Program-made: the position numbers and the translations under genes
Part shown: positions 30,501 through 38,410 of the stretch, in pieces
Position numbering within the stretch: position 1 is the stretch's first letter
How the letters are laid out: each line of letters opens with the position of its first letter
The notes under the pieces: generated by a model
Told to the model about the DNA's origin: nothing
What the model saw: only the letters and a program-made list of their open reading frames with translations
Databases searched by the model: none
Source: Kordia algicida OT-1
GTDB lineage: Bacteria; Bacteroidota; Bacteroidia; Flavobacteriales; Flavobacteriaceae
Length of the DNA: 64,000 nt
Assembly: GCF_000154725.1 (NCBI RefSeq)
Contig: NZ_DS544873.1
Coordinates: forward strand, 939,380-1,003,379
Reading direction: 5' to 3'

Positions 30501-31467
30501 CTATCCATTTGCCAAAGAAAGCTATTGGATTACAGATATAAACGCAACAAAAAGTTCAGTACAAACGCAACCTGAAACCGTTGGCATACAATTACATCCA
30601 TTAGTATCTCACAATATCTCAACCTTGCGAAGTATTGGTTTTGAATCACTATTACATCACAACGAATACTATGCACAGGATCATACCATAAATGATATGC
30701 CAATATTTCCAGGCGCAGGATTCATAGAAATGGCAAACGTATGTGGAAACATTGCAGGTGAACGTAAAACGAGAAAAATCAAGGAAATCGTTTGGATGCA
30801 TCCATTAACGTTTGAAAACAGTTCAAAATCTGTACAAACCTATTTAGAGCAAAAAGGAAATGCTACGCGTTATCAAATACGTTCATTAAACAATCAAAAC
30901 GAATTGGTGACACATGCTGAAGGAAGAATTGTCTTTGAAAACAGTCGCGATGCTTCTACCGAAAATGAACAGGTTTCTATTGAAGCATTACAAGAAAAAT
31001 GTCATAAAACGATTGACAGTAAGCAATATTACGAATCGTTCAAAAAATCTGGAATTGTCTACGGTGAAGCATTTCAAACCATTCAGGAATTACATGTAAG
31101 TGATACGTATACATTATCAAAACTAAAAATTGCTCCAAAACTAAGAGCCGATTTTGATCGCTACATCTTACATCCAAGCATCTTTGATGGCGCTATGCAA
31201 ACTGTTGCAGGGTTATTAGCAAATTCAAATGCCAAAGATCCGCACATGCCTTTCGCTATTGATGAACTTGAAATGATTCGACCATTAACAGCAACCTGTT
31301 ACGTCATTGCAGAATTTGCAGACAGTAACAACGGCATACAATCAGACATTAAAAAATTCAACATAAAAATTGTAAACAAAAAAGGCGCATTACTTGTAAA
31401 AGTAAGCAACTTCTATGCAAGAGCTGTTCGTCAGGAAACGACCAACGAAGAAGCACTTTCACTATAA
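24520..31467 (+). CDS. trans-AT PKS: ACP-KS-KR-ACP-KS-DH
   Basis: Fourth PKS protein, 2315 aa. Approximate residues: ACP8 (4-82; DSIVGVEW, very like ACP7 at the end of the previous protein), KS6 (163-590; DTACSSS, Cys codon at 25510), LPTYPF (~746), KR structural half and KR (785-1250; SGGIGGLG, B-type Asp in SKDSFL, QTDYAYAN), ACP9 (1286-1365; GIDSIVIG, no Trp flag), KS7 (1408-1845; DTACSSS, with Ser in place of Pro after HGTGTQLGD), LPTYPF (~1992) and DH6 (2024-2305; DHTIND with His present, HPSIFD). M6 has KR but no DH, so it should leave a beta-hydroxyl unless a later DH acts on it. M7 is split: KS-DH here, then DH-KR-ACP in the next protein. The first ATG follows a 67-bp gap and leads directly into the ACP fold. 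Confidence 0.94.
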   Translation: MHSLTKTQIQKRLIVSLADALYLEPSEIDADKSFTDLGLDSIVGVEWIKTINKEFDLELSSTKVYDYSTVKQLSAYVAEELAKNPNANVAAETQKTPVRPEVKVEPMMQPKPIQSTPVVKKIELETPKSSTSISLNSLTSFPTLTKKPRKKQIEKLSSGFEDEKIAIVGISGRYPDAPNLQQYWENLKAGKNSVREIPKSRWDTSKYYDPDPTKPGKIYCKSLGMLDDVDCFDPLFFQISPAEAESMDPQHRIFLEESYKAFEDAGYSRNNLSDKKCGVYMGIMSNEYSHLMAKGNSNSINTTANSFAIGSARISYFMNLKGPAIPFDTACSSSLVATHVACQGLLNKEIDMALAGGVSLYLIPESYVGMCQAGMLSPDGQCKTFDDSANGFVPGEGAGTIVLKRLKDAERDNDHIYGVIIGSGINQDGKTNGITAPSVNSQIELEREIYKRYNINPETISYVEAHGTGTKLGDPIELEALSTVFKEKTDKQNFCGIGSVKSNLGHTSGAAGVASIHKVLLCMQNKTLVPSLNVEKENTIFDFKKSPFYISREEKPWEATINGEEQPRRAAISSFGFSGTNAHLVIEEYPQNKATSKKRPEINTDGVLVPISARTDEQLAQKITDLHAALTTNKAKLHINDIAFTLQVGREEMRKRVAFVATSTSDLCEKLEAYIIGEENIPNVYLKQKNNNDSLDIFEDNATLSKLVDTWINEKTFDKLAEIWANGVELNWEQFYGSEKPNRVNLPTYPFAKERYWAEIPEETVQVETQTVETVVPVKAVPEKIGKLHYTTAWKATDIASKETQNTTKSILILDTDETLYKSYQKQHASTENQQLIFVKLADTYKEVSKTEYHINPSQEKDISQLIAQLEAKNTLPTHIIHHGLKSDDEVATAMQNGIVTLFNLCKNLVSLKTKLAVKIISLATDRSTIATPLQEAFGAFFKTLSLENPKYQAKTILLEGTKITSETITEVLTNEFSEENWQHNEIKHIVQGNQKTERFAKKIQVFSPVQRNLAILPIKQKGVYLISGGIGGLGYIISEYLAKNFACTLVLFGRSALDKTKQARLDKLNSYQAKVSYKQVDVTNFEAVEKLVQSTKTTFATINGIIHSAGVSKDSFLIKKSLEEAQQVINPKILGAVNLDKATKAEKLDIFVVFSSIAGVLGNYGQTDYAYANNFLDAFATHRNHQTTTKTRFGNTLSINWPFWEEGGFSLSESDIAQGKEYIGIHPIATNIGLEYFEEFLSSGKSQTIALYGNEAKIKQYLQQEIVTEKVEKTQVTTTIDDSELLEKTQIYLQELIGNVIKLEASRIDIEEPFDVFGIDSIVIGQINISLENDLGALPKTLLYEYPTIKELADHLHIEAKDQLYKVLEISKPEPVAMVASAEIKRDAIKAAVPQKTIQNPTPTSDEPIAIIGINGKYPKSDTIETYWKHLKKGKNLIEEVPNTRWNADDYYDENPEKASEGKMYSKWGGFVNDVDKFDPKFFKITEQEAKMMDPQERLFLASVWATIEDAGYTKSSLRTKYQKGKGADVGVFVGVTTNTYNILATDAWNDGNYLNASALPWSIANRVSYLMDFQGPSMPIDTACSSSLVAIHLACESLKRQECKVAVAGGVNLYLHPSKYHSLCGKGMVAKGNKNYSFGAGDDGFVPSEGVGSVLLKPLSKAIEDNDHIYAVVKGSAYGHSGSSNGYSAPNPNSQAALIEETLQNAQVSPETINYVEGHGTGTQLGDSLEILALTNAFKKATTEKQFCAIGSVKANIGHSESAAGIAGLTKILWQLKHKVLVPTINSEEVNPNINFEATPFYLQHKVTSWEKVNNTPRRALINSFGAGGVNACLVVEEHEHETKAEKETTNNEPQLIVLSAKNKESLEQYANQLLAFVGRNINEKLSNIAFTLQVGREAMSERLAFIAKDSKELMQQLKSWRNKQTTANTFESTQEKGAIKKRFSKDEKEYIEFLLGKKNLTEIARKWIEGADINWNKLYTNHQPKRISLPTYPFAKESYWITDINATKSSVQTQPETVGIQLHPLVSHNISTLRSIGFESLLHHNEYYAQDHTINDMPIFPGAGFIEMANVCGNIAGERKTRKIKEIVWMHPLTFENSSKSVQTYLEQKGNATRYQIRSLNNQNELVTHAEGRIVFENSRDASTENEQVSIEALQEKCHKTIDSKQYYESFKKSGIVYGEAFQTIQELHVSDTYTLSKLKIAPKLRADFDRYILHPSIFDGAMQTVAGLLANSNAKDPHMPFAIDELEMIRPLTATCYVIAEFADSNNGIQSDIKKFNIKIVNKKGALLVKVSNFYARAVRQETTNEEALSL

Positions 31468-31498
31468 ACTGTCTACAACTAAAATATTAAAAACAACC

Positions 31499-34400
31499 AT
31501 GTCAAAAAATCAATCACCTAACGAAACGTATCCTATTGGTGTATTTACATCCACATTTACAGGAAACGAACTTTTCTTAGCAGATCATATCATACAAGGA
31601 CAAAAAATCCTTCCGGGAATGGCATATTTGGAAATATCCCGAGCTGCTGTGGCAAACTCTATAGAACTTGCAGACGATCAAATGATTGTGTTGGAAGACA
31701 GCGTCTTTGTGCAAGCAATCTTAGTCTCTCAAAAACGAGAAGTACAAGCCAAAGTATATCCTGGTGCTTTTGGTGAATTTGGCGTTGAAGTCATGACGAG
31801 TCAAGGTGTACACTTTCAAACAAAAGCGTTGATTCTCACAAAAGATGAAGTACGTAAAACGCATAAAATTGCTGAAACACTTCCCATTGCTGAATTGCAA
31901 GAAACATGTACGAAAGAAGGACCTTCCAAAGCAAAATTCTATGAAAACATGCGCAAGCGTGAAGTATTTCTTGGACCAAGTCACCAAGGAATCGAAACCA
32001 TTCATATTGGCGATAACACTGCACTGGTAAACCTATCGCTACCAACATCAAGCCAGCGAAACATGGCAATGGATCCGGGAATGTTAGACAGTATCATTCA
32101 AGGTGGAATTGCCTTAGCGAGCAATCCAGAAGCAAATGTAGTTCCGTTTGCAGTACGAAATACCTTTGTTTTTGGCGAATTGACCGATACAATGTTTGCG
32201 TACATTGAAAAGCAAGAAGACGGAATGGACTATACAGTTTCCGACGAAAACGGAGAAATAAAAGTAGTCATCAAAGGATTTCAAGCACGTGAAATAGAAA
32301 TTGCAGCACAAGAAGAACAATTGGTCTATTACAACGCAACTTGGGAAACTTCTGAAAATGCAGACGAAGAAGCACACGAAAATAAAACAATTGTCAAAGG
32401 CGCAAAAACCTATAACGAATTAGTAAAATCTACCTTTTCAACGGTAAAAAAACTAATCGAAGAAAAAGCGACAAATCACTTAGTAGAAGTACAACTTCCT
32501 AAAGACAAACCTTCATGGAAAGGAATTGTTGGTTTGCTAAAAACGGCTACAATTGAATATCCGAAAATTGAAACAAAAGTTACAGTTGAAAATAAGGAAA
32601 TAGAAACCATATTCACCGAAGCTGATTTTTCAACAGACTCTAAACTTACGTGGCAGAACAACAAAACAATTCTCATCACAGGTGCGCTTGGTGGCGTTGG
32701 AAAACTCATCTGTCAAGACATTGCCGAAAAAAGCAACAACTGTACGTTACTACTTGTTGGAAGAAGTAAACTGACCAACGAACGCAAAAAGTTTATCAAT
32801 CAACTTACTGCCAAAGGAGTCAAAGCAAACTATATTTCTTGCGATGTAAGCAATGAAGAAGAAGTACAAGAATTGATAAAAAACAATGCTGATATCAATG
32901 GTATCATTCACTGTTCGGGAAGCAACGCAGACAATTTCATCACCAAAAAAACACACAAAGAAATTGAGCAAGTCTTAGCACCAAAAGTACAAGGATTGCA
33001 ATACTTAGACAATGCTACGGCACACTTAAAACTTGACTATTTTATCACATTTTCGTCCATTGCGGGCGCGCTTGGAAATGCAGGTCAAGCAGATTATGCT
33101 GCGGCAAATTCGTATATGGATGCGTATATGACAGATCGTGCTGAAAGAGTAGCAACACAAAAAAGCTACGGAAAAAGTGTCAGTATCAACTGGCCGTTGT
33201 GGGAAAGTGACGGAATGCAACTAGATGCAGAAACGAAAAAGAACTTGCAGGAAGTATTCAAAATAAAACCGTTGCCAGCAAAAGAAGGATTAACGGCGCT
33301 GCTGCAGATATTACAAAGTAAAGCAACACAAGTAGTAGTTTTATACGGAAGTAAGAAAAACATCAAAAACCTATTCAACAAACCAAAAAAGAAGAAAAAA
33401 ACAGCAACACCAAAAACGTCAAATGTAGCTACTGAAACGGATGGTTTGCAAAAAGAAATCTCACAAAAAGTAAAAGAGCAAGTTGCAGCACACTTAAAAC
33501 GTAAAATAGAACAACTAGACACTACGGAAGATTGGTCGGAATTTGGTTTTGATTCGATCTTACTATCAAGTTTCATCAACAAATTCAATGCGGAATTCAA
33601 CTTAAATCTATTGCCAACGGTATTATTTGAAGCGACAAGTATTGATGCTTTTACAGAATATCTATACGAAAATCACGCAAGTACATTTTCAAATACAACT
33701 TCTTCTGAAAAACCACAAGACACGACACAAGAAGAAACTCAAAACGAAACTGTAGAAGAAGATGATATCACTTCGTTTGCGCGTAGTTTCAAGCAAAAAT
33801 ACAAAAGCAGAAACGTATATCGCGACAAGGATTTAGCCATTGTTGGAATGAGTTGTAAAATTGCTGGTGCAAACAATCCAGAAGAATTTTGGGAAATGCT
33901 CATCGGCGAAAAAGACATGATTAGCGAAATACCAAAAGATCGTTGGAATTGGAAAGACTACGAAGGCATCAGTAAATGGGGATCATTTGTAGATGACATT
34001 GCAGCGTTTGATCCGCTATTTTTTGGAATCTCGCCTGCGGAAGCCATTTACATGTCACCAGAACAACGCTTAATGATCCAATATGTTTGGGAATGTATGG
34101 AAGATGCAGGATACGCACCTGATGAACTCCGAGGAACCAACACAGGATTATTTATGGGTTGCGGACCAAGTAGTTACGTACATTTACTAAGTTCTATGCC
34201 TGTAGAAGCGTACTCAGCTACAGGAATGGTACCATCAGTTGGACCAAACCGAATCAGTTTCCTAATGGATTGGCACGGACCAAGTAATCCAATTGATACA
34301 GCGTGTAGTAGTAGTTTGGTTGCCTTACATCGCGCTATGGAAGCAATTAATCTTGGACATTGCGATCAAGCATTTATTGGTGGCGTCAATGCATTACTAA

Positions 34401-35530
34401 CGCCAGATGTATACATCAGTTTCTCAAAATCGGGAATGTTGTGTGAAGATGGACGTTGTAAAACATTTTCAGACAAAGCCAATGGATATGTTCGTGGCGA
34501 AGGAATTGGTGTCTTAATGGTTAAAAAACTAAAAGATGCTATCAAAGATGGCGACAATATTTACGCGGTAGTCAAAGGAACTGCCGAAAATCATGGTGGA
34601 CATGCCAATTCATTGACTGCTCCAAATCCAAAATCGCAAGCAGCAGTTATCAAAAGAGCATTGCAAGATGCAGAAATGGATTTCAGTCGTGTAAGCTATG
34701 TAGAATGCCACGGAACAGGAACACCATTAGGCGATCCGATAGAAATAGAAGGTCTAAAAATGGTTGCTTCATCAAGTGCTGCTTCCAAAGAAAAGCAAGA
34801 ATGCAAACTCGGAAGTATCAAATCAAATATAGGACACTTAGAATATGGCGCAGGTGTGGTAGGATTACTAAAAGTAATTCTTCAAATGAAACATGAAAAA
34901 ATTGCCAAAACGTTGCATTGTGATGCGGTAAATCCATACATAAAACTAGAGGGAACACCTTTTAAAATTGCACATCAATCAAGCGATTGGAAACAAAACG
35001 TTACACAACCACGTGTTGCAGGCGTTAGTAGTTTCGGATTTGGTGGTGTAAACGCACACATTGTCTTAGAAGAATATCTAGAACCTAAAACAGTAACAGA
35101 AGAAAAAACGCAAGAAACAGCACAAAAAATGGTTTTTGTTGTTTCTGCAAATGATCCTGACGGACTCAAAAAATACCTTTCCAAATACAAAGAATACATT
35201 CAAAAAGCAGATCAAAATACCGAAACGCTTGAACGTATTGCATACACCTTACAGACAGGTCGTTCTGAAATGCCCGAACGTGTCGCTTTTGTAGCAGATT
35301 CTTTTCAAGATTGGGAACAACAAATAGATGCATATCTCAACGAAAATGACGTAAAAACTTCTGGGAAAATCTTTAGAAACTCAGTCTACAAAAAGAAAAA
35401 TAAAAACACAAAAAAGGACGAATCGCAACGTGAATACATTCAAAAACTAATAGCAGAAAATAACCATGAAAAAATTGCGGAACTCTGGACAGAAGGTGCC
35501 GCAATCGATTGGGAATTACTCTATCAATAA
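31499..35530 (+). CDS. trans-AT PKS: DH-KR-ACP-KS, no release domain
   Basis: Fifth PKS protein, 1343 aa. The start is placed at 31499 (MSKNQSP), 31 bp after the upstream stop. An earlier in-frame ATG at 31415 lies inside the preceding gene and would add residues unlike a DH. Approximate residues: DH7 (1-270; DHIIQGQKILPG canonical, DPGMLD), KR (387-620; TGALGGVG, B-type Asp in NADNFI, QADYAAAN), ACP10 (651-730; GFDSILLS), KS8 (776-1195; DTACSSS Cys at 34304, HGTGT, NIGH) and a post-KS linker that stops at DWELLYQ, before the usual LPTYPF segment. No ACP, DH or thioesterase follows KS8. Either the chain passes to a protein encoded elsewhere, or it is released by a separate enzyme. The gene is followed by 80 bp and then the beta-branching cassette. 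Confidence 0.93.
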   Translation: MSKNQSPNETYPIGVFTSTFTGNELFLADHIIQGQKILPGMAYLEISRAAVANSIELADDQMIVLEDSVFVQAILVSQKREVQAKVYPGAFGEFGVEVMTSQGVHFQTKALILTKDEVRKTHKIAETLPIAELQETCTKEGPSKAKFYENMRKREVFLGPSHQGIETIHIGDNTALVNLSLPTSSQRNMAMDPGMLDSIIQGGIALASNPEANVVPFAVRNTFVFGELTDTMFAYIEKQEDGMDYTVSDENGEIKVVIKGFQAREIEIAAQEEQLVYYNATWETSENADEEAHENKTIVKGAKTYNELVKSTFSTVKKLIEEKATNHLVEVQLPKDKPSWKGIVGLLKTATIEYPKIETKVTVENKEIETIFTEADFSTDSKLTWQNNKTILITGALGGVGKLICQDIAEKSNNCTLLLVGRSKLTNERKKFINQLTAKGVKANYISCDVSNEEEVQELIKNNADINGIIHCSGSNADNFITKKTHKEIEQVLAPKVQGLQYLDNATAHLKLDYFITFSSIAGALGNAGQADYAAANSYMDAYMTDRAERVATQKSYGKSVSINWPLWESDGMQLDAETKKNLQEVFKIKPLPAKEGLTALLQILQSKATQVVVLYGSKKNIKNLFNKPKKKKKTATPKTSNVATETDGLQKEISQKVKEQVAAHLKRKIEQLDTTEDWSEFGFDSILLSSFINKFNAEFNLNLLPTVLFEATSIDAFTEYLYENHASTFSNTTSSEKPQDTTQEETQNETVEEDDITSFARSFKQKYKSRNVYRDKDLAIVGMSCKIAGANNPEEFWEMLIGEKDMISEIPKDRWNWKDYEGISKWGSFVDDIAAFDPLFFGISPAEAIYMSPEQRLMIQYVWECMEDAGYAPDELRGTNTGLFMGCGPSSYVHLLSSMPVEAYSATGMVPSVGPNRISFLMDWHGPSNPIDTACSSSLVALHRAMEAINLGHCDQAFIGGVNALLTPDVYISFSKSGMLCEDGRCKTFSDKANGYVRGEGIGVLMVKKLKDAIKDGDNIYAVVKGTAENHGGHANSLTAPNPKSQAAVIKRALQDAEMDFSRVSYVECHGTGTPLGDPIEIEGLKMVASSSAASKEKQECKLGSIKSNIGHLEYGAGVVGLLKVILQMKHEKIAKTLHCDAVNPYIKLEGTPFKIAHQSSDWKQNVTQPRVAGVSSFGFGGVNAHIVLEEYLEPKTVTEEKTQETAQKMVFVVSANDPDGLKKYLSKYKEYIQKADQNTETLERIAYTLQTGRSEMPERVAFVADSFQDWEQQIDAYLNENDVKTSGKIFRNSVYKKKNKNTKKDESQREYIQKLIAENNHEKIAELWTEGAAIDWELLYQ

Positions 35531-35610
35531 TAAACAAACATAAAAACTCATAATCAAAACAAAAAGAGAAACATACCAAAACTCTCTAAAACAAATTAAA
35601 TACCAAACAC

Positions 35611-36870
35611 ATGAAATTAGTTGGAATTGAAGCAATAAACGTACATGCAGGATCAGCATGTTTAGACGTAAAAAAATTGGCAGAACATCGAAATCTAGAC
35701 ATGACTAGATTTGAAAACTTATTAATGAAAGAAAAAACGGTTGCATTGCCGTATGAAGATCCAATTACCTATGGCGTAAATGCTGCCAAACCTTTAATTG
35801 ACGCGTTAAGTCCTGAAGAACGTGACCGAATTGAAATGGTGATTTCCTGTACAGAATCAGCTTTCGACTTCGGTAAATCAATGAGTACCTACTTTCACGA
35901 TCTTTTAGGATTAAACCGAAACTGTCGTTTATTCGAGCTAAAAAATGCTTGTTACTCAGGAATTGCAGGTTTACAAACTGCGGTAAACTTTATCCTATCA
36001 CAAACATCGCCAGGCGCAAAAGCCTTAGTGATTGCCACAGATGTATCACGATTTATGGTAGAAGAAGGTGGAGATGCACTCACAGAAGATTGGTCGTTTG
36101 CAGAACCAAGTGGTGGCGCAGGAAGTGTCGCTTTATTAGTGAGCGATCAACCACACATATTCCAAATTGATGTTGGTGCTACTGGATATTACGGTTACGA
36201 AGTAATGGACACTTGTCGTCCAACTGCTGATGGTGATGCAGGTGACTCTGACTTATCATTACTTTCATACTTAGATTGCTGTGAAAATGCATACTTAGAA
36301 TACGCAAAAAGGGTAGAAGGTTGCGATTACAAAACTACCTTTGATTACTTGGCTTTTCACGCACCTTTTGGTGGAATGGTTAAAGGAGCACATAGAAATA
36401 TCATGGGCAAAGTTACAGATGTGAAAAGAAAAGATATCGAAGAAGATTTTCAGCGTAGAGTAATGCCAGGACTCGATTACTGTCAGCGTGTAGCAAACAT
36501 TATGGGCGCAACGGCTTTACTATCATTAGTAAGTACCATTGCCAACGGAAACTTTGATGAGCCAAGACGAATAGGTGTTTTCTCTTATGGTTCTGGTTGT
36601 TGTTCAGAATTCTTTAGTGGTGTTGTCAACAAAGAAGGACAAGAGCGTTTAAAGAAATTCAACATCAAAGAAAAATTAGACAATCGTTACGAGATGACAA
36701 TCGAAGAATACGAGCAATTGCTCATAAACAGTAATGCCGTAAAATTTGGAACGCGTAACACTAAATTGGATGCAGATTTCATTCCGCAAGCAAGAAAAGC
36801 ACTAGGAAAAGAAACACTATTCCTAAAAGAAATAAACGAATTTCATAGAGAATACGAATGGATATCTTAA
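35611..36870 (+). CDS. pksG: HMG-CoA synthase-like beta-branching enzyme (HCS)
   Basis: Aldol-type condensation of acetyl-donor ACP with the beta-keto group of the ACP-bound polyketide, giving the HMG-like branch; first chain-modifying step of the HCS cassette. At 419 aa it is full length for the PksG/CurD/MupH family. The catalytic triad is visible: Glu82 in CTESAF, Cys114 in LKNACYSG and His250 in FHAPFGG. It is the first of a tightly packed accessory operon: its stop overlaps the next start by 13 bp. In the cell it should act with the free ACP and decarboxylating KS encoded further downstream, on the Trp-flagged ACPs of M1, M3 and M5. Family assignment is secure; the choice of target modules is inference. 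Confidence 0.95.
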   Translation: MKLVGIEAINVHAGSACLDVKKLAEHRNLDMTRFENLLMKEKTVALPYEDPITYGVNAAKPLIDALSPEERDRIEMVISCTESAFDFGKSMSTYFHDLLGLNRNCRLFELKNACYSGIAGLQTAVNFILSQTSPGAKALVIATDVSRFMVEEGGDALTEDWSFAEPSGGAGSVALLVSDQPHIFQIDVGATGYYGYEVMDTCRPTADGDAGDSDLSLLSYLDCCENAYLEYAKRVEGCDYKTTFDYLAFHAPFGGMVKGAHRNIMGKVTDVKRKDIEEDFQRRVMPGLDYCQRVANIMGATALLSLVSTIANGNFDEPRRIGVFSYGSGCCSEFFSGVVNKEGQERLKKFNIKEKLDNRYEMTIEEYEQLLINSNAVKFGTRNTKLDADFIPQARKALGKETLFLKEINEFHREYEWIS

Positions 36871-37628
36871 ACACCACAAATTACGATACATTACAGGTAA
36901 AATTGAAGGACGAAATTTGTTTCATTCAAATCGATCGTCCAGAAGAAAACAATACCATCAATGATCGTTTGATACATGAATTTAAAGCCGTTTTGGAAGT
37001 CTGTGAAACGGAAGCAAAAATTGTTGTCATTGAAGGTTTGCCAGAAGTATTCTGTTTTGGTGCCGATTTCAAAGCAATCAACGAAAACACAGATAACCAA
37101 GAGCAAAACCCTGAACCATTATACGACGTTTGGTTGCAACTTGCTACAGGATCATTCGTATCAATTGCACACGTTCGCGGAAAAGCAAATGCAGGTGGCG
37201 TAGGATTTGTAGCTGCGTGCGACATTGTGCTTTGCGAAGACAAGGCAGTATTCAGTCTATCGGAATTACTATTCGGATTAATGCCAGCGTGCGTATTGCC
37301 ATTTCTAATCCGAAGAATGGGCTTTGCAAAAGCAAACTATCTCACAATCATGACGCAACCTGTCAATGCGCAACAAGCCTTAGAATGGGGATTGGTAGAT
37401 GCCTGTGAAGAAAACTCTAAAAACTTGCTCAGAAAGCACTTATTACGCCTCCGCAGATTGAACAAAGCTGGTGTAGCACGCTACAAAAAATACATGAACA
37501 AACTCGATTCATTACCAGAAAACTCAAAATCTGATGCCATTGCGGCAAACATTGAAGTCTTTTCGGATGAAGAAAATGTAAACAAAATCAAACGATTCGT
37601 GAATACGGGACAATTTCCGTGGGAATAA
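36858..37628 (+). CDS. pksH: enoyl-CoA hydratase-like dehydratase (ECH1)
   Basis: Crotonase-fold enzyme, 256 aa, resembling PksH/CurE. In that family it dehydrates the HMG-like intermediate on the ACP to a methylglutaconyl species. Visible features are the first oxyanion segment FCFGADFKA, the second GKANAGGVGF, and AACDIVL, all in the usual order for ECH1. The start ATG lies within the last codons of the HMG-CoA-synthase-like gene (13-bp overlap), which points to translational coupling. The protein is distinct from the in-line ECH domains of the PKS, which look like ECH2. No other free ECH1 is present, so it would have to serve all three beta-branching modules. Confidence 0.92.
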   Translation: MDILNTTNYDTLQVKLKDEICFIQIDRPEENNTINDRLIHEFKAVLEVCETEAKIVVIEGLPEVFCFGADFKAINENTDNQEQNPEPLYDVWLQLATGSFVSIAHVRGKANAGGVGFVAACDIVLCEDKAVFSLSELLFGLMPACVLPFLIRRMGFAKANYLTIMTQPVNAQQALEWGLVDACEENSKNLLRKHLLRLRRLNKAGVARYKKYMNKLDSLPENSKSDAIAANIEVFSDEENVNKIKRFVNTGQFPWE

Positions 37629-37639
37629 AAAAACAGCGT

Positions 37640-38389
37640 ATGGAAAATGTAGTAGAACTTACTGAAATTGATGATGCCATCATTCAAATAAAAATGCAAG
37701 ACAAAAAAAGTAAAAACACTTTTTCGCAAGCATTGACAGATGGACTCATCAAAGCATACAAATACATTGAAAAGCAAGAAAAATACAAAGCTGTAATTCT
37801 TACAGGATACGATACGTATTTTGCTAGTGGCGGAACGCAAAATCAATTAATGTCGCTTTCAGATGGTAGTGGTTCAAAATTCACTGATTTCGATCTATAT
37901 AGTTTGTCGTTAAACTGCCCAATTCCTGTAATCGCAGCAATGCAGGGTCATGGAATTGGTGGCGGATTTGCCATGGGATTATTCGCAGACTTCGTCATAC
38001 TGAGCAAAGAAAGTATTTACACGACCAACTTTATGAAATACGGCTTTACGCCTGGAATGGGCGCAACGTACATTCTTCCCAAAAAAATAGGAATCACCTT
38101 GGCGGAAGAAATGTTGCTAACTGCCAGAAACTATCGCGGAGACGAACTCAAAACACGTGGCATTCCATTCAGCGTTTTACGTCGTGAAGAAGTGATGCAT
38201 CACGCATATGAATTGGGAAAAAGTTTAGCAGAAAAACCACGTGTTTCGCTTGTTGCACTCAAAGATCATTTAGTAGCAGAAATGCGAAACGAGTTGCCAA
38301 AAGTCATTCAACAAGAAGTGAAAATGCACGAAATTACCTTTGCACAACCAGAAGTAAAAGAACGCATCAAAACACTATTTGGACAATAA
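37640..38389 (+). CDS. pksI: enoyl-CoA hydratase-like decarboxylase (ECH2)
   Basis: Crotonase-fold enzyme, 249 aa, resembling PksI/CurF-ECH2; in that family it decarboxylates the methylglutaconyl-ACP to leave a beta-methyl alkene. Motifs: YFASGGTQ, AAMQGHGIGGGFAMG and FTPGMGATY. The same three motifs occur in the in-line ECH domains at 3983-4735 and 14596-15345. An earlier GTG at 37619 would overlap the upstream gene and add seven residues; the ATG at 37640 matches the usual length of the family. Because M1 and M3 carry their own ECH, this free copy is the natural candidate for M5, which has none. That division of labour is inference. Confidence 0.92.
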   Translation: MENVVELTEIDDAIIQIKMQDKKSKNTFSQALTDGLIKAYKYIEKQEKYKAVILTGYDTYFASGGTQNQLMSLSDGSGSKFTDFDLYSLSLNCPIPVIAAMQGHGIGGGFAMGLFADFVILSKESIYTTNFMKYGFTPGMGATYILPKKIGITLAEEMLLTARNYRGDELKTRGIPFSVLRREEVMHHAYELGKSLAEKPRVSLVALKDHLVAEMRNELPKVIQQEVKMHEITFAQPEVKERIKTLFGQ

Positions 38390-38410
38390 AAAAAGCGTAA
38401 AAAGAAATTA

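Noticed and set aside
31415..31498. Earlier ATG for the fifth PKS
   Set aside because: It lies inside the previous gene in another frame and gives residues unlike any DH start; the ATG at 31499 follows the stop by 31 bp and leads straight into the DH.
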